Position numbers and translations under genes: made by a program
Source of the DNA: Bacteroidales bacterium
Lineage (GTDB): Bacteria; Bacteroidota; Bacteroidia; Bacteroidales; UBA932
Reading direction: 5' to 3'
Length of the DNA stretch: 64,000 nt
NCBI GenBank assembly: GCA_024398125.1
Contig: JAKSJO010000001.1
Coordinates: 1-64,000, forward strand
Part shown: one piece after another, positions 37,737 to 45,247 of the stretch
Position numbering within the stretch: position 1 is the stretch's first letter
Layout of the letters: each line of letters begins with the position of its first letter
Notes under the pieces: generated by a model
Told to the model about the DNA's origin: nothing
Database searches by the model: none
The model's input: only the letters and a program-made list of their open reading frames with translations

Positions 37737-38291
37737 TTAGTCTACGGTGATTGTGATATGCTCCTTTGGATCATAGAGGAGGCCTGTGCAGATGCATCTC
37801 TGGAATCCGTTCTCCTCGAGGATATGATAGTTCTTGCAACCCTGGCAGCCCTTCCAGAACTCAGGGTCGTCGGTAAGCTCAGAGAATGGAACAGGACGGA
37901 AGCCGAGAGAATAGTTCATCTTCATGACTGCCGCGCCGGTGGTGATGCTGAATATCTTTGCGTCAGGGAACTTTTCGCGGCTGAGGTCGAAGATGCGCTT
38001 CTTGATCAGCTTTGCGAGGCCGAGGCCACGGAACTTGTGTGCCACGATGAGGCCTGAGTTTGCGACAAACTGCTTGCCGCCCCAGCTCTCGATGTATGAG
38101 AATCCGGCGAACTCCTCGCCGTCAGCTATCGCGATGACAGCCTTTCCGGCCTTCATCTTCTCGATGATGTACTCAGGGGTTCTCTTTGCGATTCCCGTAC
38201 CGCGCTCCTGGGCGGATACGAAGACCTCGTCGCAGATGGCCTGAGCAAACTTTGCGTGGCTTTCGTCAGCCACCAATACTTCAATTTTCAT
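37737..38291 (-). CDS. GNAT acyltransferase, candidate N-acylglutamate synthase
   Basis: 184 residues. The GNAT core is visible: VIAIADGEEFAGFSYIE, then the acyl-CoA-binding segment VAHKFRGLGLAKLIKKRIF. A C-terminal extension carries cysteines in the pattern CQGCKNYHILEENGFQRCIC, which might bind a metal. It is the first gene of the arginine operon and no other argA or argJ candidate is seen here, so I infer it makes the N-acylglutamate (succinyl or acetyl) that starts the pathway. The family alone would not show this. Confidence 0.8.
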   Translation of the reverse strand: MKIEVLVADESHAKFAQAICDEVFVSAQERGTGIAKRTPEYIIEKMKAGKAVIAIADGEEFAGFSYIESWGGKQFVANSGLIVAHKFRGLGLAKLIKKRIFDLSREKFPDAKIFSITTGAAVMKMNYSLGFRPVPFSELTDDPEFWKGCQGCKNYHILEENGFQRCICTGLLYDPKEHITITVD

Positions 38292-38499
38292 ATGTTGTTT
38301 CTACTTCTTTTTCAGTTCGTTTTATTCAATACGTCCGGGCAAAAGACCGCCCTAACGGCAAGACAAACCTAGATTGTCCATTGCAATTGACGTGGGGAAA
38401 ATGTGTTTCCAAGGGTATGGGAGGACAGGTTCCGTCGAACCTTCCTCCTATCTTCGGGCACGAAGAGATGTGCCACGTATGTAACCTGAAATGGTCATA
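38292..38499 (-). promoter_or_regulatory. Arginine operon leader with hairpins
   Basis: About 208 bases between the predicted transcription start and the GNAT gene. It contains a possible 16-codon ORF (38498-38448), then a 12-bp hairpin at 38448-38420 (arms GGAGGAAGGTTC and GAACCTGTCCTCC with a one-base bulge) beginning at the ORF's stop codon. The hairpin's 3' arm (AACCTG) can instead pair with CAGGTT inside the ORF (38488-38483) or with AGGTT at 38370-38366. Further short stems follow, but no classical terminator with a long T-run. The layout resembles attenuation; mechanism inferred. Confidence 0.5.
38448..38498 (-). CDS. Possible arginine leader peptide (16 residues)
   Basis: ATG at 38498, stop TAG at 38450-38448, reading MTISGYIRGTSLRARR: four arginines in 16 residues, three of them in the last five. 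It lies directly before the strong hairpin in the leader of the arginine operon. Against it: the predicted promoter -7 element ends only 7 bases before the ATG, so the message would be leaderless or nearly so, and no Shine-Dalgarno is possible. Confidence 0.45.
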   Translation of the reverse strand: MTISGYIRGTSLRARR

Positions 38500-38505
38500 A
38501 GCGGC

Positions 38506-38537
38506 GCAAAGATAATCAATCCATTTAACTTTTCAAC
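38506..38537 (-). promoter_or_regulatory. Arginine operon promoter
   Basis: On the minus strand: GTTG (38537-38534), 19 bases, then TATCTTTGC (38514-38506), a perfect -7 element with a three-of-four -33 element. Confidence 0.65.
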
Positions 38538-38554
38538 CTATATTATAGGGAAAG

Positions 38555-38989
38555 TTACCTCTTCGACTTGAAATATGAGCTTACAAGATCGGAACATTCA
38601 TCGCTCATGAGACCGTTTTCGACTACAGTCTTGGGGTGAAGAAGTGAAGGGGAGAACAGACTGTAGCCGCGCTTTGGGTCGGATGCCCCGTATACAATGC
38701 GGCCTATCTGGGCCCAGGCAAGAGCGGCTGCGCACATCGGACATGGCTCGACTGTTACGTACAATGTACAGTCATTCAGATACTTGCCTCCCTTGGCCTC
38801 GGTCGCCGAGGTTATGGCGATCATCTCGGCATGGGCGGTAGGGTCGTTCAGCTTTTCGGTCATGTTGTGGCCGCGGGCTATCACGCGACCTTTGCAGACT
38901 ATGACGGCTCCGATCGGCACTTCATCCTCGCGCATCGCTTCACGTGCTTCGGCAAGTGCCTCCTTCATGTATCTTTCGTCCTGTTCCAT
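38555..38989 (-). CDS. tadA: tRNA-specific adenosine deaminase
   Basis: Converts adenosine 34 of tRNA-Arg(ACG) to inosine. 144 residues with the zinc/catalytic motifs TAHAEMIAI and VEPCPMCAAALAW. I start at MEQDERYMKEAL (38989): a perfect -7 element (TATCTTTGC on the minus strand, 39014-39006) directly abuts the upstream ATG at 39004 and so excludes it and all longer versions. Divergent from an ABC importer gene, with an inverted repeat between them. Confidence 0.93.
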   Translation of the reverse strand: MEQDERYMKEALAEAREAMREDEVPIGAVIVCKGRVIARGHNMTEKLNDPTAHAEMIAITSATEAKGGKYLNDCTLYVTVEPCPMCAAALAWAQIGRIVYGASDPKRGYSLFSPSLLHPKTVVENGLMSDECSDLVSSYFKSKR

Positions 38990-39005
38990 TGTATTTCTTT
39001 TCATG

Positions 39006-39014
39006 GCAAAGATA
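39006..39014 (-). promoter_or_regulatory. tadA -7 promoter element
   Basis: TATCTTTGC on the minus strand, giving a transcript start near 39000 and a leader of about 10 bases to the chosen ATG. Confidence 0.6.
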
Positions 39015-39017
39015 GTC

Positions 39018-39066
39018 AGAAGTTGTTTTGAAACCTTCCTTTGCACGTTATTTCGAAACAACTTCT
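39018..39066. repeat. 16-bp inverted repeat between tadA and the ABC permease
   Basis: AGAAGTTGTTTTGAAA (39018-39033) and TTTCGAAACAACTTCT (39051-39066) match 15 of 16 as an inverted repeat around 17 bases. The arms fit the 18-base motif found at several other intergenic places in the window. The repeat covers the region between two divergent promoters, so it could be a regulator site. Confidence 0.75.
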
Positions 39067-39075
39067 TAATTTTGC
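39067..39075 (+). promoter_or_regulatory. -7 promoter element (TAATTTTGC) for the ABC permease gene
   Basis: A full match, ending only 4 bases before the ATG at 39080. A TTTG at 39040-39043 is 23 bases upstream, slightly long. Confidence 0.5.
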
Positions 39076-39079
39076 CATC

Positions 39080-40048
39080 ATGAGAAAGACGCTGACCATA
39101 ATCATCTGCCTGGCCTGTCTGGCAGCCATTGCGCTGGCAGACCTGCTGATGGGCGATGTTCGCGTCAATCTGTTCCATCCGGATGCCCTCGGACGCACTT
39201 TGCTGCTGGATTTCAGGCTTCCTCGTGTTGTCACCGCAATCCTTGCCGGAGCCGGTCTGGCGCTGTCCGGACTCCAGATGCAGAGCATATTCCGCAATCC
39301 GCTGGCCGATCCCCATATCATGGGCGTCAGCGCAGGCGCCGGATTCGGTGCGGCTCTGGTCTCGATGGCCATTCCTGCCACCGGGGTCATGGCTTTTTCA
39401 TCGCATGTCGGGACTGCCTTTGCCGCGATGCTTGGCGCAGCCTTGTCGTCACTGGTCATAATCTTGATTTCCAGAAGGTTCAGTGACTCATCGACCATGC
39501 TTGTCTTCGGTGTCCTCCTCGGCTACATTTTCAGCGCGGCAAGCTCCGTAATCAGCTACTTTGCCTCGGCCAGGGACCTCAAGGTTTTCTACAGCTGGTC
39601 GGCGGGCAGCTTTTCGGCCAATTCGTGGGTGGCCGTTTCCGTCCTTGCTGCCGCTCTGCTTGTCGCCATGGCATTGGCTTTCACAAACATCCATGCTCTA
39701 GATGCCTTGCTGTTCGGGGATGACTATGCTCGTCTGGGCGGACTGAATGTGAGGCGTTCCAGGATGATTTCCATCATCTCGTGCTGTGTCTTTACGGGGG
39801 CTGCGACGGCACTTTGCGGCCCGCTCGGTTTCGTGGGCATCATAAGCCCTCATATAGCTCGTGTACTTACAGGTTCTTCTGTGCATCGAAACATTGTCTT
39901 GCCGGTTATGCTGGTGGGAGCTGTGATCTGTCTGGCGGCGGATGTGATTTCGCTGCTGTGGAGTATCCCTCTGCCAGTCGGAAGCACGATGTCGCTGATA
40001 GGAATCCCGGTTGTCATCTACATTTTGATGAAGAATAGAAATGCTTGA
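39080..40048 (+). CDS. FecCD/BtuC-type ABC importer permease
   Basis: Membrane subunit of an importer for iron-siderophore, haem or cobalamin. 322 residues with about ten helices; family motifs include FRLPRVVTAILAGAGLALSGLQMQ, NPLADPHIMGVSAGAGFGA and GPLGFVGIISPHIARVL. Start MRKTLTI chosen because it gives a normal BtuC N-terminus; the in-frame ATG at 39041 lies upstream of the promoter element. It overlaps the ATPase gene by 8 bases. No binding protein or TonB receptor is next to it, so the ligand is open. Confidence 0.9.
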   Translation: MRKTLTIIICLACLAAIALADLLMGDVRVNLFHPDALGRTLLLDFRLPRVVTAILAGAGLALSGLQMQSIFRNPLADPHIMGVSAGAGFGAALVSMAIPATGVMAFSSHVGTAFAAMLGAALSSLVIILISRRFSDSSTMLVFGVLLGYIFSAASSVISYFASARDLKVFYSWSAGSFSANSWVAVSVLAAALLVAMALAFTNIHALDALLFGDDYARLGGLNVRRSRMISIISCCVFTGAATALCGPLGFVGIISPHIARVLTGSSVHRNIVLPVMLVGAVICLAADVISLLWSIPLPVGSTMSLIGIPVVIYILMKNRNA

Positions 40049-40748
40049 GATAAAGGAACTTGCAACCGGATATTCCGGACGTGTAATGCCTACCCGATGG
40101 AACTTTTCACTGGGCGCGGGGGAGTGCGTCCTGCTTGCCGGGGCAAACGGCAGCGGCAAGAGCACATTGTTGAAGACATTGGCAGGTCTGCTCACTCCGA
40201 TTTCCGGCGAAATCCTTCTTGACGGCAATTCTGTTTCATTCCCGTCGGACAGCGGGAAAGTCATGCTTGTACCTACGCGTCTGCCAAAGGTCAAGGGATT
40301 TTCGGTCAAGGACTTCCTTGCGGCAGGAACAATGGCCGGGCGCTTTCTCGGCAGACTGTCCCCGGATGAAATCCGCGCAATTGACGAGGCTCTTGAACTT
40401 CTTGGCATAGCGGATCTTGCAGCTCGTGACATATCCGGGCTGAGTGATGGAGAGTTCCAGAAAGCATGCATCGCGGCCGCTCTGTCACGCCGTCCGGAGG
40501 TCCTTCTTCTGGATGAGCCTACTGCATTCCTTGATGTCGAGAGCCGCCTTTTTGTGCTGAAGACACTGAGGAGCATAGCTGATAGTGGCTGTACCGTCAT
40601 GTTTTCTTCTCATGACGTCGTTGATTCACTGAAGGTTGCGACTCGCGTGATCTCTATCCGTCCAGGCGGTTTGCAGGTCGTTTCCGATTCGACTCCCGAG
40701 TCAATGTCGGAAGCCGTAAAGTCAAGCTTGAGCCACCACTTTGCGTAG
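40041..40748 (+). CDS. ABC importer ATPase (FecE/BtuD-type)
   Basis: Energises the permease encoded by the overlapping upstream gene. 235 residues with Walker A GANGSGKSTLLKTL, the signature LSDGEFQKACIAAAL (an S-D-G variant of LSGGQ), Walker B VLLLDEPTAFLD, and a switch His in FSSHDVVDS. Together the pair forms a cobalamin/siderophore-type import core. Confidence 0.92.
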   Translation: MLEIKELATGYSGRVMPTRWNFSLGAGECVLLAGANGSGKSTLLKTLAGLLTPISGEILLDGNSVSFPSDSGKVMLVPTRLPKVKGFSVKDFLAAGTMAGRFLGRLSPDEIRAIDEALELLGIADLAARDISGLSDGEFQKACIAAALSRRPEVLLLDEPTAFLDVESRLFVLKTLRSIADSGCTVMFSSHDVVDSLKVATRVISIRPGGLQVVSDSTPESMSEAVKSSLSHHFA

Positions 40749-40761
40749 CAACTCGCTTGCT

Positions 40762-40822
40762 TTTGATTGAAACATCCAATAAAACAGCTATATTTGAAAC
40801 TTTCGTGACAAAAAGTTTCAAA
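40762..40822 (+). promoter_or_regulatory. polA promoter region with palindrome
   Basis: -7 element TATATTTG at 40789-40796; possible -33 elements are ATTG at 40766-40769 (19-base spacer) or TTTG at 40762-40765 (23). A perfect 11-bp inverted repeat, TTTGAAACTTT (40793-40803) and AAAGTTTCAAA (40812-40822), begins inside the -7 element and ends on the first base of the polA start codon. Confidence 0.6.
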
Positions 40823-43494
40823 TGACGGGACGCTTATTCCTCATAGACGGCCATGCGCTCATCTTCAAGATGTATTACGCGCTCCTCCGCCGCCCGATGG
40901 TCAATTCGAAGGGAACGGATACATCCATTCTCTTCGGTTTCACCAAGTATCTGCTCGAACTCATCTGGCGAGAGAAGCCAAGCCATCTTGCGGTTGCCTT
41001 CGATCCTCCTGGAGGTACTTTCCGCAATGAGATGTTCCCCGAGTACAAGGCAAACCGTCCTCCGACCCCTCAGCCTGTCATCGATGCTCTTGAACCGCTT
41101 CAGCGCATCTGCCGTGCCATGAACATCCCTGTTCTGATGGTCAAGGGCTACGAGGCTGACGATGTTATCGGAACTGTTGCGAAAAAATCTGCCGCCCAGG
41201 GACTTACTGTCTTTATGGTGACCCCGGACAAAGACTATGGACAGCTTGTTTCCCCAGGTATATTCCAGATACGTCCAGGCAAGGGTGGCGGCGATGACGA
41301 GGTACTTGACGAGGCGGCGATCTGTGCAAAATATGGCATCTGCAGCACCTCGCAGGTCATCGACATGCTGACGATATGCGGCGACACGGCCGACAATGTG
41401 CCTGGAGTCAAGGGCGTCGGTGAAGTGGGTGCTTCCAAGCTTATCCAGAAATATGGCAGTGTCGATGGCATCTATGAGCATCTATCGGAGCTTACAGCCC
41501 GTCAGCAGACGATGTTCGAGGAGGCTCGCGGACATCTTGACCTGAGCCGCAGTCTGGTCACTATCGATACAGACGTGCCTATTGAAACCGGGGACATGAG
41601 CGTAGCAGAAGAATACGAGCATGATATCCTTGAAATAATTGACTACTACGAGCTTCCATCGCTCAGGAAATATATCTCCAAGGTCAAGCCGGCTCCTGAG
41701 GGACAGGCTGTCGTGATAGAGGATGTTCCTGCGGGTCCAGTGATGCCTGAACTGAACAAGGTTGAACCATCTGTCCTGGTCTTGAAGGCTCTTGCTGCCG
41801 GCCGCTGTTCAGTCATGGTCAGTGCCGCACAGTCCGGACTCTTTGCCGCTGCTCCTGCAGTGACGGTCGCGTGTCTGGATTCGGGGCGCTGTCTATGGTC
41901 GGAGGGTCCTGCCAGTGTGTTCAGTATATTGCTGGAAGACGCAAGCGTCGAGAAGTGCGGCATGGATCTGAAGCGCCAGATAAATGTTCTTGAAACATGT
42001 GGCGTAAGTCTCGCAGGCCGCCTGGTCGACATCGAGCTGATGCATTATCTGCTCAACCCTGAGCGCAGCCATGATTTGGATGTGCTTGCAAAATCATATC
42101 TGGGCATTGTCCTGGACCGGCCAGCCGAGCCAAAGCCACTGGTGTCTCTCTTTGATGATGATGCCATGGACGAGGAGGATGCGGCATGTGACCAGAGCCT
42201 TCGCTGTGCTTCGCTGCTCATGCTGGCGGACAAGGTTTCAGAAGAGATGCAGGAGGCCTCTCTGATGAGTCTGTACGATACGGTTGAGGAACCATTGATT
42301 GCGGTTCTGGCCCGTATGGAGCGTACGGGAGTCCGTGTCGATCCTGCATCCCTGATGGAGTTCGCCGGGCATCTTCATATACGCATGAACGAGGTTGAAG
42401 CCAAGGTCCGCGAGATGGCAGGAGATCCTTCGCTCAACGTCGCTTCGCCTAAGCAGATCGGTGCCATTCTCTTTGAGAAGATGCAAATAGACCCGAAGGC
42501 CAAGAAGAATTCAAAGGGTAGCTGGAGCACTGACGAGGAGACTCTGGCTGCACTTTCCGACAAGAGCCCGATAATCGACGCGATACTTGAGTATCGTGCA
42601 GTCCGCAAGCTTCTTTCGACATACGTAGAACCATTCCCTGGCTATATATCGCCTGAGACTGGTAGAATACATACGACTTTCAACCAGGCGCTTACCTCTA
42701 CAGGACGTCTGTCGTCATCAAATCCTAACCTCCAGAACATCCCTATCCGTACCGAACTTGGAAAGGAGATCCGCAAGGCATTCGTTCCCGGTCTTCCAGG
42801 GGCTAAGATACTGTCGGCAGACTACTCCCAGATCGAGCTTCGAATAATGGCCCATCTGAGTGGCGACGAGCATCTTATCGAGGCGTTCCGCAGTGGCCTT
42901 GATGTTCATGCGGCAACGGCTGCGAAGATTTTCGGCGTGCCTATCGAAGAAGTGACCTCGGACCAGCGCCGTATCGCCAAGACCGCCAATTTTGGAATCA
43001 TGTACGGCATTTCGGCATTTGGACTCGCCCAGAGGCTGAAGATTGGCCGTGGAGATGCAAAGAAGATCATCGATGACTATTTCGCGTCATTCCCGGCGAT
43101 CTCATCGTTCATCGAGACGACGTTGGAGAATGCCCGAAAGGATGGTTATGTCACGACTATCTTCGGCCGCAGGCGTTACGTCCCGGATCTGACTTCGCGT
43201 AACGGCACAGTCCGCGCTCTTGCTGAACGAAATGCAGTGAATGCCCCTATCCAGGGCAGTTCCGCAGACATCATCAAGCTGGCTATGATTGCTATAGACC
43301 GCCGTATGCGTGCCGAGGGTTTGAAGAGTCTCATGGTCCTCCAGATTCATGACGAATTGCTTTTCGAGGTTCCTGAGGAAGAGATGGATCGTATGCGCAG
43401 GATAGTCGTGGAAGAAATGGAAGGAGTGGCATCTCTTGCCGTTCCGTTAACTGTTGAGTGCAATTATGGCGAGAACTGGCTTGAATCACATTGA
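40822..43494 (+). CDS. polA: DNA polymerase I, proofreading domain degenerate
   Basis: Repair and Okazaki-fragment polymerase, 890 residues. The 5' nuclease domain is intact (LFLIDGHALIFKMYYAL, AFDPPGGTFRNEMFPEYKANR, MVTPDKDYGQLV). The polymerase domain has motif A DYSQIELRIMAHLSGD, motif B RRIAKTANFGIMYGISAFG and motif C QIHDELLFEV. The middle region (about 305-430) lacks the Asp-x-Glu of exonuclease motif I and the Asn/Asp of motif II (it reads KCGMDLKRQINVLETCG), so 3'-5' proofreading is probably lost, as in Taq. The 3' end overlaps the sigma-factor gene. Confidence 0.95.
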   Translation: MTGRLFLIDGHALIFKMYYALLRRPMVNSKGTDTSILFGFTKYLLELIWREKPSHLAVAFDPPGGTFRNEMFPEYKANRPPTPQPVIDALEPLQRICRAMNIPVLMVKGYEADDVIGTVAKKSAAQGLTVFMVTPDKDYGQLVSPGIFQIRPGKGGGDDEVLDEAAICAKYGICSTSQVIDMLTICGDTADNVPGVKGVGEVGASKLIQKYGSVDGIYEHLSELTARQQTMFEEARGHLDLSRSLVTIDTDVPIETGDMSVAEEYEHDILEIIDYYELPSLRKYISKVKPAPEGQAVVIEDVPAGPVMPELNKVEPSVLVLKALAAGRCSVMVSAAQSGLFAAAPAVTVACLDSGRCLWSEGPASVFSILLEDASVEKCGMDLKRQINVLETCGVSLAGRLVDIELMHYLLNPERSHDLDVLAKSYLGIVLDRPAEPKPLVSLFDDDAMDEEDAACDQSLRCASLLMLADKVSEEMQEASLMSLYDTVEEPLIAVLARMERTGVRVDPASLMEFAGHLHIRMNEVEAKVREMAGDPSLNVASPKQIGAILFEKMQIDPKAKKNSKGSWSTDEETLAALSDKSPIIDAILEYRAVRKLLSTYVEPFPGYISPETGRIHTTFNQALTSTGRLSSSNPNLQNIPIRTELGKEIRKAFVPGLPGAKILSADYSQIELRIMAHLSGDEHLIEAFRSGLDVHAATAAKIFGVPIEEVTSDQRRIAKTANFGIMYGISAFGLAQRLKIGRGDAKKIIDDYFASFPAISSFIETTLENARKDGYVTTIFGRRRYVPDLTSRNGTVRALAERNAVNAPIQGSSADIIKLAMIAIDRRMRAEGLKSLMVLQIHDELLFEVPEEEMDRMRRIVVEEMEGVASLAVPLTVECNYGENWLESH

Positions 43495-44053
43495 TGATCT
43501 TGTGCGTCAGGCTGTCGCAGGCGACGGTCGCGCTTTCACTTCGCTCTGGGATGAGAACATCGCGGCTGTGAAGCAGTATCTGCTCGGAAACTTCCACCAG
43601 ATGGATGATTTCCTTCTGGATGATATCTGTTCCCGCAGCTTCGAGAAGGCTTTCCGTACTATCGAGACGTATGATGCGGCCAAGGCTCAGTTCAGAACAT
43701 GGCTGACTACGATTGCCCGCAATACCGCGATCGACGTGCTCCAGAAAGAGAGGCGTATGGGTGAGAATGTCCAGTCTATCGACGGCGAGACTCAGCAGAT
43801 AGTGAATACAACGCCAGACATCATGGATTCGCCGATCGATGTTATTATAAAAAACGAGAATCAGGAGAAGATGGAGGCCGGCATCGAGGGCCTTCCTGAT
43901 CTGTACAGGGATATCGCGAAGATGCGTCTGATCGACGGCATGCAGTACGAAGAGATTGCGGAGAAGCTGGAGATTCCACTGAATACAGTGCGTACCCGCA
44001 TCCGTCGCGCCAAGGACCAGCTTGAGAGGCTGATGAACGACCCTGATGAGTGA
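43466..44053 (+). CDS. Sigma-70 family (ECF-type) RNA polymerase sigma factor
   Basis: 195 residues from ATG 43466; a TTG at 43454 is an alternative. Region 2 is visible (DDICSRSFEKAFRTIETYDAAKAQFRTWLTTIARNTAIDVLQKERR), followed by a linker, then region 4 with the helix-turn-helix (MQYEEIAEKLEIPLNTVRTRIRRAKDQLERLM). It overlaps the end of polA by 29 bases and is followed by rsmG. There is no anti-sigma gene beside it, unlike the SusC-linked ECF factors of this phylum. Target genes unknown. Confidence 0.9.
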   Translation: MARTGLNHIDDLVRQAVAGDGRAFTSLWDENIAAVKQYLLGNFHQMDDFLLDDICSRSFEKAFRTIETYDAAKAQFRTWLTTIARNTAIDVLQKERRMGENVQSIDGETQQIVNTTPDIMDSPIDVIIKNENQEKMEAGIEGLPDLYRDIAKMRLIDGMQYEEIAEKLEIPLNTVRTRIRRAKDQLERLMNDPDE

Positions 44054-44115
44054 GACTTGCTTCCGTTATGGAAAACTGTTCAATTCTATTCGCTAGACTA
44101 TAGACTGATTGATTG

Positions 44116-44766
44116 ATGATTTACGAAGAATTTGAAAAGATATTGCTGGAGGAGTTTCCTGATCTTGATGCAAAGGCTCTGGAGCGTTTTCGCGCCATGG
44201 ATGCATTGTACCGTGAGTGGAATGCCAAGATCAATGTGGTTTCCCGCAAGGACATTGATTCTCTGTACGAGCACCATGTCCTTCACTCCCTTGCGATTGC
44301 ATCATACATAAAGCGCAACGGCATGGATGGGGGAGTGAAGACTGTCCTGGATCTTGGAACCGGCGGCGGTTTTCCTGGTATTCCTTTGGCTGTGATGTTC
44401 CCTGATTGGAGGTTCACTCTCTGCGACAGCATAGGCAAGAAGGTCCGTGTCGCAACCGAGGTCGCAGCGGCTCTCGGGCTTGAGAATGTAACGACTGTGA
44501 ATGCCCGTGCGGAGTCTTTGCCTGGCCCTTTCGACTATGTTGTATCTCGTGCGGTGACGACCTTGACGAACTTCTATCCTTGGGTCAAGGGCCATTTTTC
44601 GGACAGCATCCTGTATCTCAAAGGAGGTGATGTAAACGCCGAAATCGCTGATCTGATGGGCTCATTCAAGCTCCCAAAGGGCAGTGTATCGACTTGGAAT
44701 ATAGACTCATGGCTTTCTTGGGATTATTTTGCGGAAAAATTTGTCATTCAAATAAAAAATTCCTAA
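44116..44766 (+). CDS. rsmG: 16S rRNA (guanine-527-N7)-methyltransferase
   Basis: SAM-dependent methylation of G527 in 16S rRNA. 216 residues from ATG 44116 (a TTG directly upstream is rejected). The SAM motif is VLDLGTGGGFPGIPLAVMFP, preceded by YREWNAKINVVSRKDIDSLYEHHVLHSL, the RsmG hallmark. It follows the sigma factor by 62 bases. Its 3' end contains the promoter for rpmH. Confidence 0.95.
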   Translation: MIYEEFEKILLEEFPDLDAKALERFRAMDALYREWNAKINVVSRKDIDSLYEHHVLHSLAIASYIKRNGMDGGVKTVLDLGTGGGFPGIPLAVMFPDWRFTLCDSIGKKVRVATEVAAALGLENVTTVNARAESLPGPFDYVVSRAVTTLTNFYPWVKGHFSDSILYLKGGDVNAEIADLMGSFKLPKGSVSTWNIDSWLSWDYFAEKFVIQIKNS

Positions 44767-44772
44767 CTTTGC
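44740..44772 (+). promoter_or_regulatory. rpmH promoter
   Basis: TTTG (44740-44743), 20 bases, TAACTTTGC (44764-44772): a perfect match, with the -33 element inside the last codons of rsmG. It gives a leader of about 30 AT-rich bases. Confidence 0.8.
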
Positions 44773-44807
44773 CGTCCAATTTGTGAAAAATATAAAAACA
44801 TATAACA

Positions 44808-44960
44808 ATGAAAAGAACATTCCAGCCTTCAAACCGCAAGCGCGTTAACAAGCACGGCTTCCGTGAGCGTATGAGCTCAGCTAACGGCCGTCGCGTGCTT
44901 TCTTCACGCCGCCGTCATGGCCGCAAGAAGCTTACCGTTTCTTCTGAGGAAAGATGGTAG
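44808..44960 (+). CDS. rpmH: 50S ribosomal protein L34
   Basis: 50 residues, beginning [20 protein letters not shown] and continuing [24 protein letters not shown]: unmistakable L34. Start ATG 44808, stop TAG 44958-44960. The codon choice is strongly biased. It has its own promoter and a long hairpin downstream. In many bacteria rpmH begins the rnpA-yidC cluster near the origin, but no such genes follow here. Confidence 0.97.
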   Translation: MKRTFQPSNRKRVNKHGFRERMSSANGRRVLSSRRRHGRKKLTVSSEERW

Positions 44961-44995
44961 TCCGATTCATTTCGGAAAAGTAGCCCGGTTCGCCG

Positions 44996-45043
44996 GACAA
45001 CGAAAGCGCAGGATCCATTCGGGTTCTGCGCTTTTCGTTGTCC
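44996..45043 (+). terminator. Long terminator hairpin after rpmH
   Basis: GGACAACGAAA-GCGCAGGATCC, loop ATTC, then GGGTTCTGCGC-TTTTCGTTGTCC: about 22 pairs with one bulged T. The inner GC-rich part followed by TTTTCGTT is the actual terminator; the outer arms extend it. Confidence 0.8.
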
Positions 45044-45215
45044 CGGCCTGCCCAATGCCCTTTCCCGATGATGCCGAGGGTGGCATTGTCTCCAGAAATG
45101 ACTGCCGCCCGCCCTCCTACGCCGTTTCCGAGTCGAGTGATGTCACATAGTTCGCGGTTTACGTGTCACTTAACCCACCTGAGAAGCGCCAGATGTCGAA
45201 AAAAGTATGTAGGAA
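45044..45215. other. Unassigned intergenic stretch
   Basis: About 170 GC-rich bases between the rpmH terminator and the next promoter. No ORF with coding character, no RNA I recognise; only a small hairpin near 45070-45092 (GATGCC/GGCATT). It could be eroded coding sequence. Confidence 0.3.
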
Positions 45216-45247
45216 TTTGGTTTATAAAATAAACTAACTATATTTGC
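45216..45247 (+). promoter_or_regulatory. Promoter with operator for the membrane protein/winged-helix operon
   Basis: TTTG (45216-45219), 19 bases, TATATTTGC (45239-45247). The spacer is filled by the palindrome GTTTAT-AAA-ATAAAC (45220-45234), the ideal place for a repressor to block polymerase. Confidence 0.75.

Noticed and set aside
38292-38500. ArgR operator in the arginine leader
   Set aside because: No pair of sites resembling an ARG box could be recognised, and no argR gene is in the window.
38990-39316. N-terminal extension of tadA by about 110 residues
   Set aside because: It would run through the tadA promoter and the divergent ABC permease gene, and TadA proteins lack such an extension.
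44740-45044. Replication origin near rpmH and rsmG
   Set aside because: These genes are near oriC in some bacteria, but no dnaA, rnpA or clustered DnaA boxes are seen here.
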